Notes: generated by a model not told the origin, from the sequence alone. A stretch of 64,000 bases of DNA from Peristeroidobacter agariperforans (GCF_004138335.1 NZ_RYFW01000002.1:1593501-1657500); one strand, 5' to 3'. Shown: positions 27,298 through 37,700, numbered from the stretch's first letter. A program made the numbers and translations.

Positions 27298-28470
27298 CTG
27301 CATCGAGGTTTGAAGTGGGACGAGCTCGTTGAATACCGCCAGCGTACGCCGGGCCGTTTCCTTCCAGGTCAACGTCCGCGCTCGCTGGATTCCCAGCTCG
27401 CGCAGGCGACCCCGCAGCTGTTCCGACTCCGTGACTTCGGTAAAGGCGCGTGCGATATCTACTTCATCGCGCGGATTGATCAGGAACGCCGCGCCGCCTG
27501 CGATCTCCGGAGCGGCGCAGGTATTCGGCACGATGGCAGGGCAGCCGCATGCGAAGGCCTCCACGATTGGAATGCCAAAGCTTTCGCACAGGGTGGCCAG
27601 CACGAAACAATCCGCCAGCTGATAGGCGAGGTGCAGCCGCTGGTTCGGCACGAAACCCAAGAACTGCACGTCCTCAAGATCCGCATCGGAGAAGGATCGG
27701 GCGCGCAAATATTCCTCTACGTGACGGCCAACCACGACCAGCGGCAGATCGCCGCCGTCCCGCCGATAGCGCCGATAGGCGCGAATCAACCTTTCGTTGT
27801 TGCCGCCCGGATATTCGCGCACCTGCTTCTGCCCGCCGTGCAAGACGCGGGCGACGGTCAGGATGAAACGCTCCGGCAAGCGATGTTCCGCGCGGAATTG
27901 TTCCAGCGCGCGTGGGTCGCGCTCCACAGTGAAGTTCGCACCGATGCCTGCATAGCTCACCACAGAATCCCGCACGTCGATCGAGGTGTAGTTGGCGAGA
28001 TCGTCGAGAGTCTGTTGCGAGATCGCGAGGGTACGGCTCGCCTTCCAGCTGTACAGCGGCAGCATCAGGCGGATGTATAAATTGTCCCACCATGGATAAT
28101 TCTGCGGGTTGACGTACCAGTCCGATCCCTGCTGCACGAACACACACGGCCGGCGCGTGAAGAACGGCAATGAGAACTTCGGGTTGAAGATCAAGTCCGC
28201 ATTGAACTCGCGCGCCGCTCGCGGCACGCGCACCTGATCCCAGTAGAGCTTGCTTCGGGCGGGCATCACCACCACGTGGGCGTTGCTGTAATCCCGAAAC
28301 ATCTGCTCGCAGGTCGGCGTCTCGAGCAGGATGACGTAGCGTGTTTCGGGGTCGGCCAGCAGCAGTTCGCGCAACAGATACTGTCCATAGATGCCTATGC
28401 CGTCCTTTTGATCCACCAGTCGAGCCATTACTGCGATGGTTCGCTTCGACGTCATCTTCCGCTTCGACAT
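27253..28470 (-). CDS. Family 4 glycosyltransferase
   Basis: A 405-residue cytosolic GT-B enzyme. The N-terminal half carries DGIGIYGQYLLREL (acceptor-side G loop); the C-terminal half has VARVLHGGQKQVREYPGGNNERLIRAY and the GT4 nucleotide-sugar motif ESFGIPIVEAFACGCPAIVPN (E-x7-E), typical of retaining mannosyl- or glucosyltransferases. The ATG at 28470 begins ten bases after the stop of the deacetylase, so the two are an operon; a second ATG at 28455 is possible. It should add a sugar to a lipid-linked glycan; donor and acceptor are unknown. Confidence 0.88.
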   Translation of the reverse strand: MSKRKMTSKRTIAVMARLVDQKDGIGIYGQYLLRELLLADPETRYVILLETPTCEQMFRDYSNAHVVVMPARSKLYWDQVRVPRAAREFNADLIFNPKFSLPFFTRRPCVFVQQGSDWYVNPQNYPWWDNLYIRLMLPLYSWKASRTLAISQQTLDDLANYTSIDVRDSVVSYAGIGANFTVERDPRALEQFRAEHRLPERFILTVARVLHGGQKQVREYPGGNNERLIRAYRRYRRDGGDLPLVVVGRHVEEYLRARSFSDADLEDVQFLGFVPNQRLHLAYQLADCFVLATLCESFGIPIVEAFACGCPAIVPNTCAAPEIAGGAAFLINPRDEVDIARAFTEVTESEQLRGRLRELGIQRARTLTWKETARRTLAVFNELVPLQTSMQLAPAPSAHEIKIDR

Positions 28471-28480
28471 TATCGTCAGC

Positions 28481-29593
28481 TCAATGTGCCAGATGTTGAA
28501 CCGTCCCAAATCCCGCGACCTTGCGTCGTAGTGCGCCCAGGATGCTGGCGCGTTGTTTTCCAGGCAAAAACTGCAGCCAATCGGACTTCAGCCGGCCGTA
28601 GGCCGGGATCGGCAATCGGCAGCGGTGCCGCTCGGCGCGATAGTCCATCGCGACGCCAAAGGCGACCTGATAGCCCGTGCGCCGGGCCTGCTGCATCGAG
28701 GGTGTCGAGCCGAGGTGCCAGGGGTAGGCGATGCAATGAGGCGCATAGCCGAGATGACGCTTGAACTCGTCACGGCACAGCTCGAATTCGGAGGCGACCA
28801 GGCTTTCGAATGCGTTCGCGTCCATGTATCGCCCGGGAGCGCGTCGCGCACGCTCCTCAACAATGCGATCGAGCTGCATGCGCCAGTCCGGCTGAGCAAA
28901 GAAATCGGGCCCACCGTGGCCGTCGACGAATTCGCGACACGCGCGAGTCACGTCGCCATTCTCCAGATAGCGCCGCTGCGCCGACAGCAGTGGCGCGGCT
29001 CGATAGACGGGCGTGCCCAATGCCGGCTTGCCCAACTCGTCCTTGGAGTCGATGAAGCGTATGGGCCAGTCATAGATGTCGAAGCGCGCGAGCGCCGACG
29101 GATTCGCGAAATCGACCACCTGCGGCGAAGTGGCCACGAGTGCATGGCGATGAGCGTGCGACTGCACGTCCACATGACCTGATTCGACGCAGGCACGCAG
29201 CTGCTTCCAGGACATGAACAGATCGTCCGCGGCACACTGCGGACTCTGCATCCAATAGGTCGGTGCGAAGAGCACTGCCCGGGCATCGAACTGGCGTAGC
29301 AACGGCAGTGCGACTGACCCGAAGCTCTTGCGGGCGTCATCGAACGTCAGCAGCACGGAGCGCCCGGGCCGAACTCGACCTTCGCGTGCGGCAAGGTACT
29401 CCTCCAGTCCCAATGTCCGGTAGCTGTTCCGCCGCAGGAACTCGAGGTCGCGCGCGAACGTGGCCGCTTCGACATCGTGGTAGATGAATACGGGAATTTC
29501 CCGGCGCGAGAGCGGCAAGCCGAAAACGAATCCCGGATAGCGCGTTCGCGAGATTCGACCCAAGGTCCGCATCAACCGTCCGAACCCACTCAT
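28481..29593 (-). CDS. Polysaccharide deacetylase (NodB-type)
   Basis: A 370-residue carbohydrate esterase family 4 protein. Its metal motifs are present: VFIYHDV near residue 36, LLTFDDA (the TFDD motif with catalytic and metal Asp) and SHAHRH (the HxxxH metal pair). The C-terminal part has AYPWHLGSTPSMQQARRTGYQVAFGVA, typical of the fold's later motifs. No clear signal peptide is seen. It removes acetyl groups from a glycan in the same locus (inference) and forms an operon with the downstream GT4 gene. Confidence 0.85.
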   Translation of the reverse strand: MSGFGRLMRTLGRISRTRYPGFVFGLPLSRREIPVFIYHDVEAATFARDLEFLRRNSYRTLGLEEYLAAREGRVRPGRSVLLTFDDARKSFGSVALPLLRQFDARAVLFAPTYWMQSPQCAADDLFMSWKQLRACVESGHVDVQSHAHRHALVATSPQVVDFANPSALARFDIYDWPIRFIDSKDELGKPALGTPVYRAAPLLSAQRRYLENGDVTRACREFVDGHGGPDFFAQPDWRMQLDRIVEERARRAPGRYMDANAFESLVASEFELCRDEFKRHLGYAPHCIAYPWHLGSTPSMQQARRTGYQVAFGVAMDYRAERHRCRLPIPAYGRLKSDWLQFLPGKQRASILGALRRKVAGFGTVQHLAH

Positions 29594-29818
29594 GGACCCG
29601 CCTTAATGTTCGCCGCGACTGTGCGCAGGCCGGTTCGCCAGATTTAAACTTTTGCGCCGCTGCGCCGCCATCGGATTAATCAAGCGGTAACCAACGCGTT
29701 CGAGAAAGAGCGGGTTCCTGGCAGGACGGGCGCGTGCTTTGACCCATCGCCGCAAGACTCGGAGTGTGACGATGTCTGCTTAGGCTTAGTCTGAGTGCAG
29801 TTGATTCAGCAGGGTTCG

Positions 29819-30571
29819 ATGATGGTCGCTACGGTTGCAAACAATGTCTCCAGGGGCACGGGTCGCGATTTGTCGGATCGGATCGGTGCACTCGATTGGC
29901 AGCGTCTCTCCGATGAGTTAGGCGAGCAGGGGCATGCGATTATTCCCAGTCTACTGCAGCCGCAGCAGTGCTCGGCGCTTGCCGATGTGTACGGGTCGGC
30001 GGATCTGTTTCGCAGTCGCGTGGTCATGAGTCGCCATGGTTTCGGGCGGGGCGAGTATCAGTATTTCAAGTACCCGCTGCCTGAGCTGGTCGGTTCGCTG
30101 CGACGTTTCCTGTATCCGCACTTGGCGCCGATCGCAAATCGCTGGAACGAGTTGCTGCGCATCGACGTGCGATACCCCAGCAGGCACGACGAATTCATCG
30201 TTCGATGTCATGAGGCGGGGCAGTCGCGACCCACGCCGTTGCTGCTTCAGTACCAGGCGGATGACTACAACTGTCTCCATCAAGACTTGTATGGAGAGCA
30301 CGTGTTTCCACTGCAGGTGGCCGTGTTGTTGTCGCAACCGGGACGGGATTTCACCGGCGGCGAGTTCGTGCTCACCGAGCAGCGGCCACGCATGCAGTCG
30401 CGGGCGGAGGTGGTGCCGCTAGAGCAGGGCGATGCGGTGGTGTTCGCGGTTCATCATCGACCGGTGCAGGGAACGCGCGGCATCTATCGAGTGAACATGC
30501 GGCACGGCGTGAGTCGCCTGCGATCAGGTCACAGGCACACGCTCGGCGTCATCTTTCACGATGCCACTTAG
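29819..30571 (+). CDS. 2-oxoglutarate/Fe(II)-dependent oxygenase
   Basis: A 250-residue cytosolic oxygenase. Iron ligands are read as H and D of LHQDLYG, with a distal His in the MRHGVSRLRSGHRHTLG segment whose Arg and His also bind 2-oxoglutarate. The segment FPLQVAVLLSQPGRDFTGGEFVL is typical of prolyl-hydroxylase-like (P4Hc) proteins of the COG3826 group. The substrate is unknown. ATG at 29819 follows CAGCAGGG; a GTG at 29795 is an alternative. It stands alone, converging with the Lys-rich gene after four bases. Confidence 0.85.
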   Translation: MMVATVANNVSRGTGRDLSDRIGALDWQRLSDELGEQGHAIIPSLLQPQQCSALADVYGSADLFRSRVVMSRHGFGRGEYQYFKYPLPELVGSLRRFLYPHLAPIANRWNELLRIDVRYPSRHDEFIVRCHEAGQSRPTPLLLQYQADDYNCLHQDLYGEHVFPLQVAVLLSQPGRDFTGGEFVLTEQRPRMQSRAEVVPLEQGDAVVFAVHHRPVQGTRGIYRVNMRHGVSRLRSGHRHTLGVIFHDAT

Positions 30572-30575
30572 TTCA

Positions 30576-31232
30576 CTACGCAGCCGCTGCCGGACGATGG
30601 GTGTCTTTCAGCGCAGCCTTGGCGGTCGCGGGTTCGATGGTCTCGCCAGCTTCGCGAGCGATGGCGCATAAAAGTCGCACGGCGTCGCCCGGCTTCTTGT
30701 CCGTGCCGGCGGCGAGCTTCAGTTTGTGATGTTCGAACGTGGCGCGAAGTCCTTCGGCCGCGATTCGCAGGGCGTCGTCGCCGCCGCCTTGCTTCATTTC
30801 GATCGCGGTGGCGTCAGCGGCTGCGCTCGCGCGGGTCAGCCAATCGAGCGCTTGCGTGCTCGGCGGCCGGGCTAGCACGGGCGAACCGTAGAGCTTCGTG
30901 CCGAAGGCATCGAAGGCTTTACGTTCGATCGCCGTCGCCTTGCCATTGTTCGCTTGCTCCAGCCACTCGGCGAGCGCGCTGGCGTGTTTGTGGAACGTGC
31001 GCAGCGACTGCCGCAATTCCGCCTGGGCATCGCCGACCCGCAGGGCCTGTTCGCGCCGAAAGCGCTTGGCCAGGCCGGCGACGTGCTCGACGAAGTCGTC
31101 GGCGTCCTTGATCTCCCGGGCGACCGACTCCAGGCGCTTGCCGATCTTGACGACCTTGGCGGGAGCGGCTGCCGGCTTGGCAGCGAGCGGAGCAGGGTGG
31201 CGCTTGGCGGCGGACTTGGACTTGGCGGGCAT
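30576..31232 (-). CDS. Conserved-looking hypothetical protein, Lys/Ala-rich N-terminus
   Basis: A 218-residue protein. The first 30 residues are Lys/Ala/Pro-rich, like the tails of nucleic-acid-binding proteins. The rest is predicted to be mostly helical, with many Lys, Glu and Ala. I recognise no motif or family. It may be a nucleoid or stress protein, but this rests only on composition. It follows the halogenase gene on the same strand with 59 bases between; a hairpin lies in that gap. Confidence 0.6.
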   Translation of the reverse strand: MPAKSKSAAKRHPAPLAAKPAAAPAKVVKIGKRLESVAREIKDADDFVEHVAGLAKRFRREQALRVGDAQAELRQSLRTFHKHASALAEWLEQANNGKATAIERKAFDAFGTKLYGSPVLARPPSTQALDWLTRASAAADATAIEMKQGGGDDALRIAAEGLRATFEHHKLKLAAGTDKKPGDAVRLLCAIAREAGETIEPATAKAALKDTHRPAAAA

Positions 31233-31291
31233 GGGGCGGCGTTCGGCTTTCGTAGAAAGCCGCTATTTTGCACCAAGCCTGCCGGATGTTG

Positions 31292-32773
31292 TTAAGCCGT
31301 CGTCCGGCAGTAGCTGTTGATGAAGTCCTGATGCTTCGGCAGCTTGGCGACGGCCTGGGCGACGCCGGCCCGGAGGCTGCTCAATACCCGCGCCAGCTCC
31401 TGTTCCTGCATGCCGCGCGGTAAAGGGTGATAGTGCTTGGGCACGATGCCCTGACCCAGCAGCACCTGGATCCAGGAGTCCACGCGAAATAGCTCGCCGG
31501 CGTCCTGATAGGCGTGCGCGCCCTCCTTGAACATCTCGACGCGATGGGCGAGCGCTTCGGGGATCTCCATGTTCCTGCAATAGCGCCAGAACGCCGAGTC
31601 GTCCCGGTCGGTGGTCTTGTAGTGCAGGATGATGAAGTCGCGGATCTTCTCGAGCTCGACGCGCGACTCCTCGTTGAATTGATCGACCAGCGGCTGGCTG
31701 ACGCCGTCGAAAGGAAACATCTGCATCAAGCGCGTCGCCGCCGTAATGATGACGTGGATGCTGGTGGACTCGAGCGGCTCGACGAAGCCGCTGGACAGTC
31801 CGATCGCGACGACATTCTTGTTCCAGGTCTTGCGGCGGCGGCCCGGCTGGAACTTCAGAGTGAACGGCGGTCGCACCGGTGCGCCGCTGACTGCCTGCAT
31901 CAGCTTTTGTTTGGCGTCATCATCGGAGATATAGCGGCTGCAATACACGAAGCCGTTGCCCATGCGGTGCTGCAACGGAATCATCCAGCGCCAGCCAGCT
32001 TCGTGCGCGAACGCGCAGGTATATGGATTCGGCGGACCGGTGATCTCCGTCTGCACCGCTGCCGCACTGTCGCACGGCAGCCAGTGCGACCAATCCTCGA
32101 AGCCCGTGTGCAATGTTTGTTCGATCAGCAGGGCGCGGAAGCCGGTGCAGTCGATGAACAGATCGCCCGGGACGACGCGATCCGAGGCCAGCGTGAGCGA
32201 TTCGACGAAGCCGGTCGTCGCGTGCTGCTGGACAGATTTGATCTTGCCCTCGACGCGCTTGACGCCGCGGTTCTCGGCGAAGCGCCGCAGGAACCTCGCG
32301 TAAGCGGTTGCATCGATGTGATATGCGTAGTTGATGTCGGATTGCGGCGAGGTGCCGAAACGGCCTTGCTTGGCCGCGAGCCACTCGACGCAATACTCGC
32401 CGAGCTCCGAGTTCATGCCGGAGCGCAGGCCGTGCAGCCAGAAGTGGTGAAACTCGGCGAGCCAGGTGGGCTTGCCGTGCCGGCCGAACGGATGGATGTA
32501 ACGATCGCCAATCTGACCCCAGTTCTCGAACCAGATGCCGAGCTTGAAGGTCGCCGACACGCTGCGCATGAATTCCTGCTCGTCGATGCCGAGCAGCTGA
32601 TGAAAGACGCGGATCGGCGGCACCGTCGATTCGCCGACGCCGATGGTGCCGATGTCGTCGGATTCGACCAGGGTGATGTCGAGGATCTGACCGAGCTGGT
32701 GCGACAGCGCAGCGGCAGTGACCCAGCCGGCGGTGCCGCCGCCAGCGATGACCACTCGTTTGATTGGCGTCAT
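31292..32773 (-). CDS. Flavin-dependent tryptophan-halogenase-family protein
   Basis: A 493-residue FAD-dependent halogenase-fold enzyme. The N-terminal VVIAGGGTAGWVTA binds FAD. K77 aligns with the lysine that carries the hypohalous acid intermediate in PrnA. The halogenase signature WxWxIP is present as GWRWMIP (about 262), and GFVEPLES (about 328) carries the partner Glu region. A functional halogenase is therefore possible, probably using FADH2 from a separate reductase. It is the last gene of the TonB receptor-SapC-cupin operon, a recurrent arrangement in Caulobacterales, Xanthomonadales and related bacteria whose substrates are mostly unknown; it is not an antibiotic cluster by context. 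Confidence 0.9.
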   Translation of the reverse strand: MTPIKRVVIAGGGTAGWVTAAALSHQLGQILDITLVESDDIGTIGVGESTVPPIRVFHQLLGIDEQEFMRSVSATFKLGIWFENWGQIGDRYIHPFGRHGKPTWLAEFHHFWLHGLRSGMNSELGEYCVEWLAAKQGRFGTSPQSDINYAYHIDATAYARFLRRFAENRGVKRVEGKIKSVQQHATTGFVESLTLASDRVVPGDLFIDCTGFRALLIEQTLHTGFEDWSHWLPCDSAAAVQTEITGPPNPYTCAFAHEAGWRWMIPLQHRMGNGFVYCSRYISDDDAKQKLMQAVSGAPVRPPFTLKFQPGRRRKTWNKNVVAIGLSSGFVEPLESTSIHVIITAATRLMQMFPFDGVSQPLVDQFNEESRVELEKIRDFIILHYKTTDRDDSAFWRYCRNMEIPEALAHRVEMFKEGAHAYQDAGELFRVDSWIQVLLGQGIVPKHYHPLPRGMQEQELARVLSSLRAGVAQAVAKLPKHQDFINSYCRTTA

Positions 32774-32783
32774 GGTCGCTCCA

Positions 32784-33806
32784 TCAGCGATTCAAATTGT
32801 TGAGCAGCATCGCCCGAATGCGACGCGCGCTGCTGTCATCCATCGGCCCGAGCGCGCCACGGGCCTGCTCGGGCAAGTGCTCGCCAGCTTGCTCGGCCGG
32901 GCCGAAGACGTAGTAGTCGAAAATACTCTTCCATGCGCGCTTCTCGCGCTCCGGCCGATCGCGCAACGCCCAGATGGCGTGATAGAGCGCATTCATCGGC
33001 GACGGCATGAACTTCGGCGACGTGCTCCACCAATAGTTGATCAGCGTATTGAACGGGCTCAGCGCTTCGACGTGATGCCACCACAGGCTCGGAATGAACA
33101 CCGCATCGCCGGGCTCGACTTCCACGGACTGCCCGGCTTCCAATGCTTCACGGAAGCGCGGGAAGCGCTCGAAGTCGGGGTTCGAGAAATCCACCAGGCT
33201 GACGGCCTGGCCGCCGGGCGTCGGCTCGAGCGGGCCGGGATACAAGTTGAAGATCTGCTCGGGAGGAAACATCGTGAAGCGCCGGCGCCCGACGGCGCAG
33301 CACGCGAGATTGTTGGGCGCATCGTAGTGGCAGGATGCGATCGTGCGGTTGCCGATCCAGATGCTCGCCAGCGGCTCGTAGCCTTGCGCGGCGAACGGTA
33401 CATCGTTGTCGCGCCGGAAGCCGGGGAGGCAGGCGTCGATGGTCGTCGAGGCGATGTAGTTGGTCGGCGGGCGCTCGTCCTCGAGATGTTTCTCGATGTC
33501 CATCAGCACGTGATCGAGCGGCGCACGCTGGCTGAGGAAATTCAGTTGAGTGTAGTCGTCGTTGTAGAACAACCGGCCCTTGATCTGCGGATCGCCGCGT
33601 GAGGCGCCGACCGTCTTGCCGTTGTAGAAGGAGCGCAGATAACTCATCGCCTCGTGATGCGAGCGCAGGCCGGCTTGTACCAGCGGCCACTGCGCGACGA
33701 GGCCTTTCAGCACGACCGGCTCGTCGCCGGCCAACAGTTCTTGCAAGGGAATCGTATCGGCCGTGTAGCCGTGCAGCTCGCGAGTGCGCTTCAGTTCGCC
33801 GGTCAT
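32784..33806 (-). CDS. Cupin-like (JmjC-type) Fe(II)/2-oxoglutarate enzyme
   Basis: A 340-residue JmjC/cupin_8 protein. N-terminal segment EPVVLKGLVAQWP is typical of the family. The iron triad is H and D in CHYDAPNN plus a distal His in SLWWHHVEAL. Members hydroxylate protein or small-molecule targets; the target here is unknown. The ATG at 33806 overlaps the SapC stop as ATGA, and the stop lies ten bases before the halogenase start, so the genes are cotranscribed. This enzyme is a fixed partner of halogenase/SapC clusters. Confidence 0.85.
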   Translation of the reverse strand: MTGELKRTRELHGYTADTIPLQELLAGDEPVVLKGLVAQWPLVQAGLRSHHEAMSYLRSFYNGKTVGASRGDPQIKGRLFYNDDYTQLNFLSQRAPLDHVLMDIEKHLEDERPPTNYIASTTIDACLPGFRRDNDVPFAAQGYEPLASIWIGNRTIASCHYDAPNNLACCAVGRRRFTMFPPEQIFNLYPGPLEPTPGGQAVSLVDFSNPDFERFPRFREALEAGQSVEVEPGDAVFIPSLWWHHVEALSPFNTLINYWWSTSPKFMPSPMNALYHAIWALRDRPEREKRAWKSIFDYYVFGPAEQAGEHLPEQARGALGPMDDSSARRIRAMLLNNLNR

Positions 33807-34588
33807 GATGCCGCGGCCACCCCCGCCTGCTGCCGGCGCCGATGTTTCATGTCGATGAGCTTCTTCATGTTGTTGAGCGAGGCGATCACCAGGAATGCGC
33901 CCTGCAGGAAGCCGGCGCTGTTCAATTGAAACAAGGCGTCGCCGCTCAAGCCACGCAGCTTTTCTTCGCTGATCGTGTACAGCCCACGCAGGTTGAACTG
34001 CTCTTCGGCATTGAACTTGATCTCGACATTCACCGGTTCGATCAGCTGGTGCGCCGAGAAGGCTTCGAACATGGCCTTGCTGACGGCGAGCCCTTGATGG
34101 ATGCCGTGCAGAACGGCCGTGATGCGCTCGAGATAGCGCGTGTTGCCGCCTTGAGGCAGGAACACCGGCTCGCCCTCGGTGGTGCTGATGCGGGGACTGT
34201 CCAGATCGACGTGGATCACGGGCTCCCTGCGCATCTCGCCGTCCACCTCCTGATTCTGGAAGCCGATCAGAAACGGCCCGCGAGCGATGATCCCGGGAAT
34301 ATAGGCGGCGTTCCAACCGTGCTGGTCGAGGAAAAGATTTTCGTCCTGCTGAAAGCCGAGCAGGGCGATCGATTGAAACTCGCCGCTCTGCGGATCCTTG
34401 CGAAAGAATATCGGGTACTCCCGCTGCACATCCCCGTATTCGGTGGGGAAGGTGAGTACCGTTCCGAGATTGTCGCCGAATTCGGCGCCGTGGCGAGCGA
34501 TCACCCGCAAATCCTTGTGGGCGACGTTATTGAGCATCACATGCCTGGCCAAGACTTCCCCCAGATCAACTTCAGGTCGCCCGGGCAT
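33803..34588 (-). CDS. sapC: SapC-family protein
   Basis: A 261-residue SapC-like protein (PF07277), not the ABC permease of the same name. Family features: NVAHKDLRV near the start, EYPIFFRKD, LLGFQQDENLFLD and AYIPGIIARGPF. The cellular role is undefined; the name comes from S-layer work in Campylobacter. ATG at 34588 is chosen; an alternative ATG at 34537 begins closer to the conserved LNNVAHK. The gene overlaps the cupin gene by ATGA and follows the TonB receptor after a hairpin-rich gap. Confidence 0.85.
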   Translation of the reverse strand: MPGRPEVDLGEVLARHVMLNNVAHKDLRVIARHGAEFGDNLGTVLTFPTEYGDVQREYPIFFRKDPQSGEFQSIALLGFQQDENLFLDQHGWNAAYIPGIIARGPFLIGFQNQEVDGEMRREPVIHVDLDSPRISTTEGEPVFLPQGGNTRYLERITAVLHGIHQGLAVSKAMFEAFSAHQLIEPVNVEIKFNAEEQFNLRGLYTISEEKLRGLSGDALFQLNSAGFLQGAFLVIASLNNMKKLIDMKHRRRQQAGVAAAS

Positions 34589-34642
34589 TATGCTGCGCCA
34601 TCCTGCTCCGCATAAGCCCTGGGTGCACATCCTTGTCCACCC

Positions 34643-34734
34643 GCTCGACGGAGCGAAGCTCCGCTTCGCTGTAAGACACCGTCGAGCCCTGCCACGACCG
34701 AAGGGGCGGGCCGGATACCCTCGAGTACCCGGCC
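34643..34734. terminator. Nested hairpins between the TonB receptor and sapC
   Basis: An outer stem GCTCGACGG/CCGTCGAGC (34643-34651 with 34679-34687) encloses an inner stem AGCGAAGC/GCTTCGCT (34652-34659 with 34663-34670). A second hairpin, GGCCGG/CCGGCC with a further TAC/GTA pair, lies at 34709-34734. Neither has a T run. They lie just after the receptor stop on the minus strand and could attenuate or protect the transcript, allowing more receptor than SapC. Confidence 0.45.
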
Positions 34735-34746
34735 GCCTGATCGACT

Positions 34747-37700
34747 TTAGAACTTATACCGCGCGCCCAGTGCGTAGCGCGCTCCCTGATCTTCCACGTA
34801 CCAGGGCTGGTTGATGGAACGGCCGTGCCAGCGGATGTCCTCCTCGGTGAGGTTCAGGCCTTCCAGCGACAGCGAGAGGTTCTCGTTGACCTCGTAGCCG
34901 ACGCTCAAGTCGACCTGGTAGTACTCCTCGACGTACTCCGGATTGTGGTCGTTGCCACGGTTGGTGTTTTGCAGGAATTCGTCGCGCCAGTTGTAGGCCA
35001 GACGCACCTGGAAGCCGTAGTTCTCGTACATCAGGATCAGGTTGGCCGAGTCGCTCAGGCCGAGCAGGGCAAACTGATTGAGGCTCTGAGCGCCGGCATC
35101 GTTGAAGCTCACGTCACCCTTGACGATGGTGTAGTTCGCCTGGATGCCGAAGCCGCTCTGACCGAAGAAGTGCTGACCGCCCAGCTCCCAGCCGTGGATC
35201 TTGGCGTCCTTGTTGTTGGTCGGACGGGTCACATCGAACTGGTATTCCGGATCGTCGGCATTCGGCAGCAGATCGTACTGGGTGGCCCACGCCAGATGCT
35301 GCGCTTCGGTGCCGTTGAAGGCTGCGGCGCCGCCATCCCAACGGACACCGTTCTTGTCGGTGAATCCGTCCGGGTGCTCCATCATGGCCATCATCACGAA
35401 CAGATTGGTGTCGTCCGTGCTGAGGCTGCGAGCCTGCAGCGCTGCAACCGCCGCCTGCGCGCGCGGGCCCGAAGTTTGATCGGTGATGCCGAACAGGCCT
35501 TCCGTGACTACTTCGTTGCCGATGAAGTTCGCCACCTTCTTGTGGAAGAAGCCCGCGGACAGGTAGCTCGCGTCGCCGAAGTACCACTCCATCGACAGAT
35601 CGATGTTGTCGGATTCCAGCGGCTCCAGTTGCGGGTTCGCCGCGTTCGCCGTCGGATTGAATCCGTTGAGCGAGGAACCTTGCGAGCCGCCTACGTCCAC
35701 GGCTGCACGCAGCTGGTTGTATTGCGCGCGAGCAATGGTCTTGCTGTAAGAGAAGCGCGCCTTGACGTTGTCGATGACTTCGATGTCGAAGTCCAGATTC
35801 GGCAGGAGATAATCGTAGTCGTTCTCCTCCTTAACCTGCGACATGGTCGAGCCTTGCAACTCGGAGAAGTCGTTGTTGTCTTGCCAGATCAGGCCGAGCG
35901 GCACGATCTGATTGGAGACCGCTTCCAGGTCGGTCTTCTCATACCGCACGCCCACCAACAGGTTGGCATTGCGCGAGAACAGATCGAAGTTCATGCCGTA
36001 CTGAACGTACGCGGAGACCGTGTCCTCGGAAACAGTGTGGTTCTGATCGAACGCGGGGTTGTAGCCCAGCACGCCAGTGGTATTGGTCGGATCGCGCCAC
36101 ACGCCATAGGTGTCGACGGCCCACTGCGCGAGTGCGTTTGCATTGCCTTTCCAGCCGGAGCGCGGCACGCCCGCAGTCGAGAAGTCATTGAACTCGCCGA
36201 CCAGGCTGAACGGCTGCAACAGGTTGGCAGGCAATTCGCCCGGACTTGCAACGCCCCAGTCGCCCAAGGTCATTTGCGCGCCGGAAGCACGTTGACGCGA
36301 TTCCATCGCACGCGTTTCGACACCGAACTGCACGCGGCTGTCGTTCTCGAACTTCAGGTTGCCATCGATACGCGCTTGCGTGATGTCGCTGGTCTGTTCC
36401 TGATAGTTGATACGCAGGTACTGACTGCCCAGGTCGTTGATCGTGAATGCATAGTTCGGGTCGCCGCCGCTGCCCGGAATGCCCGTGGTCGGATCTCTGA
36501 ACAGCGTGCGCATCGCGAGCGGCAGGCCGTCGTTGAAGCGGAACGTTTGCTGGAAGCGGTTGGTGCAGAGACTCGTGTTGACGGTATCGCAAGTGCTCGG
36601 CACGCGTGCGGCAAAGCTGAACAGCGTTTCGCCGCCACCGGTGACCGGATCGTTCGGCAAGCTCTCCGCCTTCGAGTCGTGCACGTCCAACGCCAGCGAG
36701 AAGTTGTCGGTCACGTGCCACTCGGCGTTGAAGCCGATCGAGTTAAGCTCGTTCTTCTGCTGCCGGTGCTGTTGCTCGAAGCCGAAGTCCTTGGCCGTGC
36801 CTTCGTCTTCCTGCAGGACCATCGGCGTTGCGACCGCGTGGCCGGTGTCGAATTCGACGTAGCTGTAGCGGTTCGCGTTCATCCACAACGTCTGGTCGCC
36901 GCGATCTTCCGTCAGATCGGTCTCCGCGTACGTGTAGTCGGCGGTGAGGGTGAGGGTATCGGTCGGCGCGAACTGCACGGTCAACTGTGCATTCGTGCGC
37001 TCACGCTCGCGATCGGAGAAGTGATAGCGGATATCGTTCGGAATGGCATACAGCGCGCCGACGGCCGGTGCATTGACGACGACGGCGTCCGGCGAGAACT
37101 TCGTCGTCTGGTTGCCCGGCGTCCAGTTGCGGATGTTCCAGTCGTTGACGGTGGAGCTGGAGGAGCCGCTGTCGCGCTTCTGATAGCTCGCGGACAGGCC
37201 GACGCCCCAGGTCTTGTCGTCATTGGCAAAGCTGAAGATGCCGGACACTTCCGGGGTGATGTCGTCGCCGACGCGATTGGTGGTGTCGGTCACTGCCTTG
37301 ACGCCCACGTTCATCACCGGCTCGTCGCTGTCGAACGGCCGTGCGGTACGGACGTTCAGGGTGGCGCCGATACCGCCGGTGGCCTGGTCGGCGCGGCCGG
37401 TCTTGTAGACCTCGATCGCGCTGATGCTTTCGCTGGCGAGGTTCGCGAAGTTGAAAGCGCGCGACTGGCCGGCGACGCCGCCGTCACCCGAGTTGCCGCC
37501 GGCGAACGCGTCGGCCGCAGGCATGGTGCGGCCATTCAACGTCACCATGTTGTATTGAGCGCCGAAGCCGCGTGCCGTCACCAATGCGCCTTCGCCGTTG
37601 CGACGGTCGATGGAGATGCCGGTGATACGCTGCAGCGATTCGGAAAGGTTGCTGTCCGGAAACTTGCCGATGTCTTCGGCGCTGATGGCATCGACGACGC

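Noticed and set aside
29594-29818. Possible tRNA or riboswitch upstream of the 2OG oxygenase
   Set aside because: No acceptor or T-loop pattern or conserved riboswitch core could be built from the sequence.
31244-31262. 8-bp hairpin CGGCTTTC/GAAAGCCG followed by CTATTTT
   Set aside because: Its T-rich side faces the plus strand, where no gene ends; on the minus strand it lacks a T run, so I do not call a terminator.
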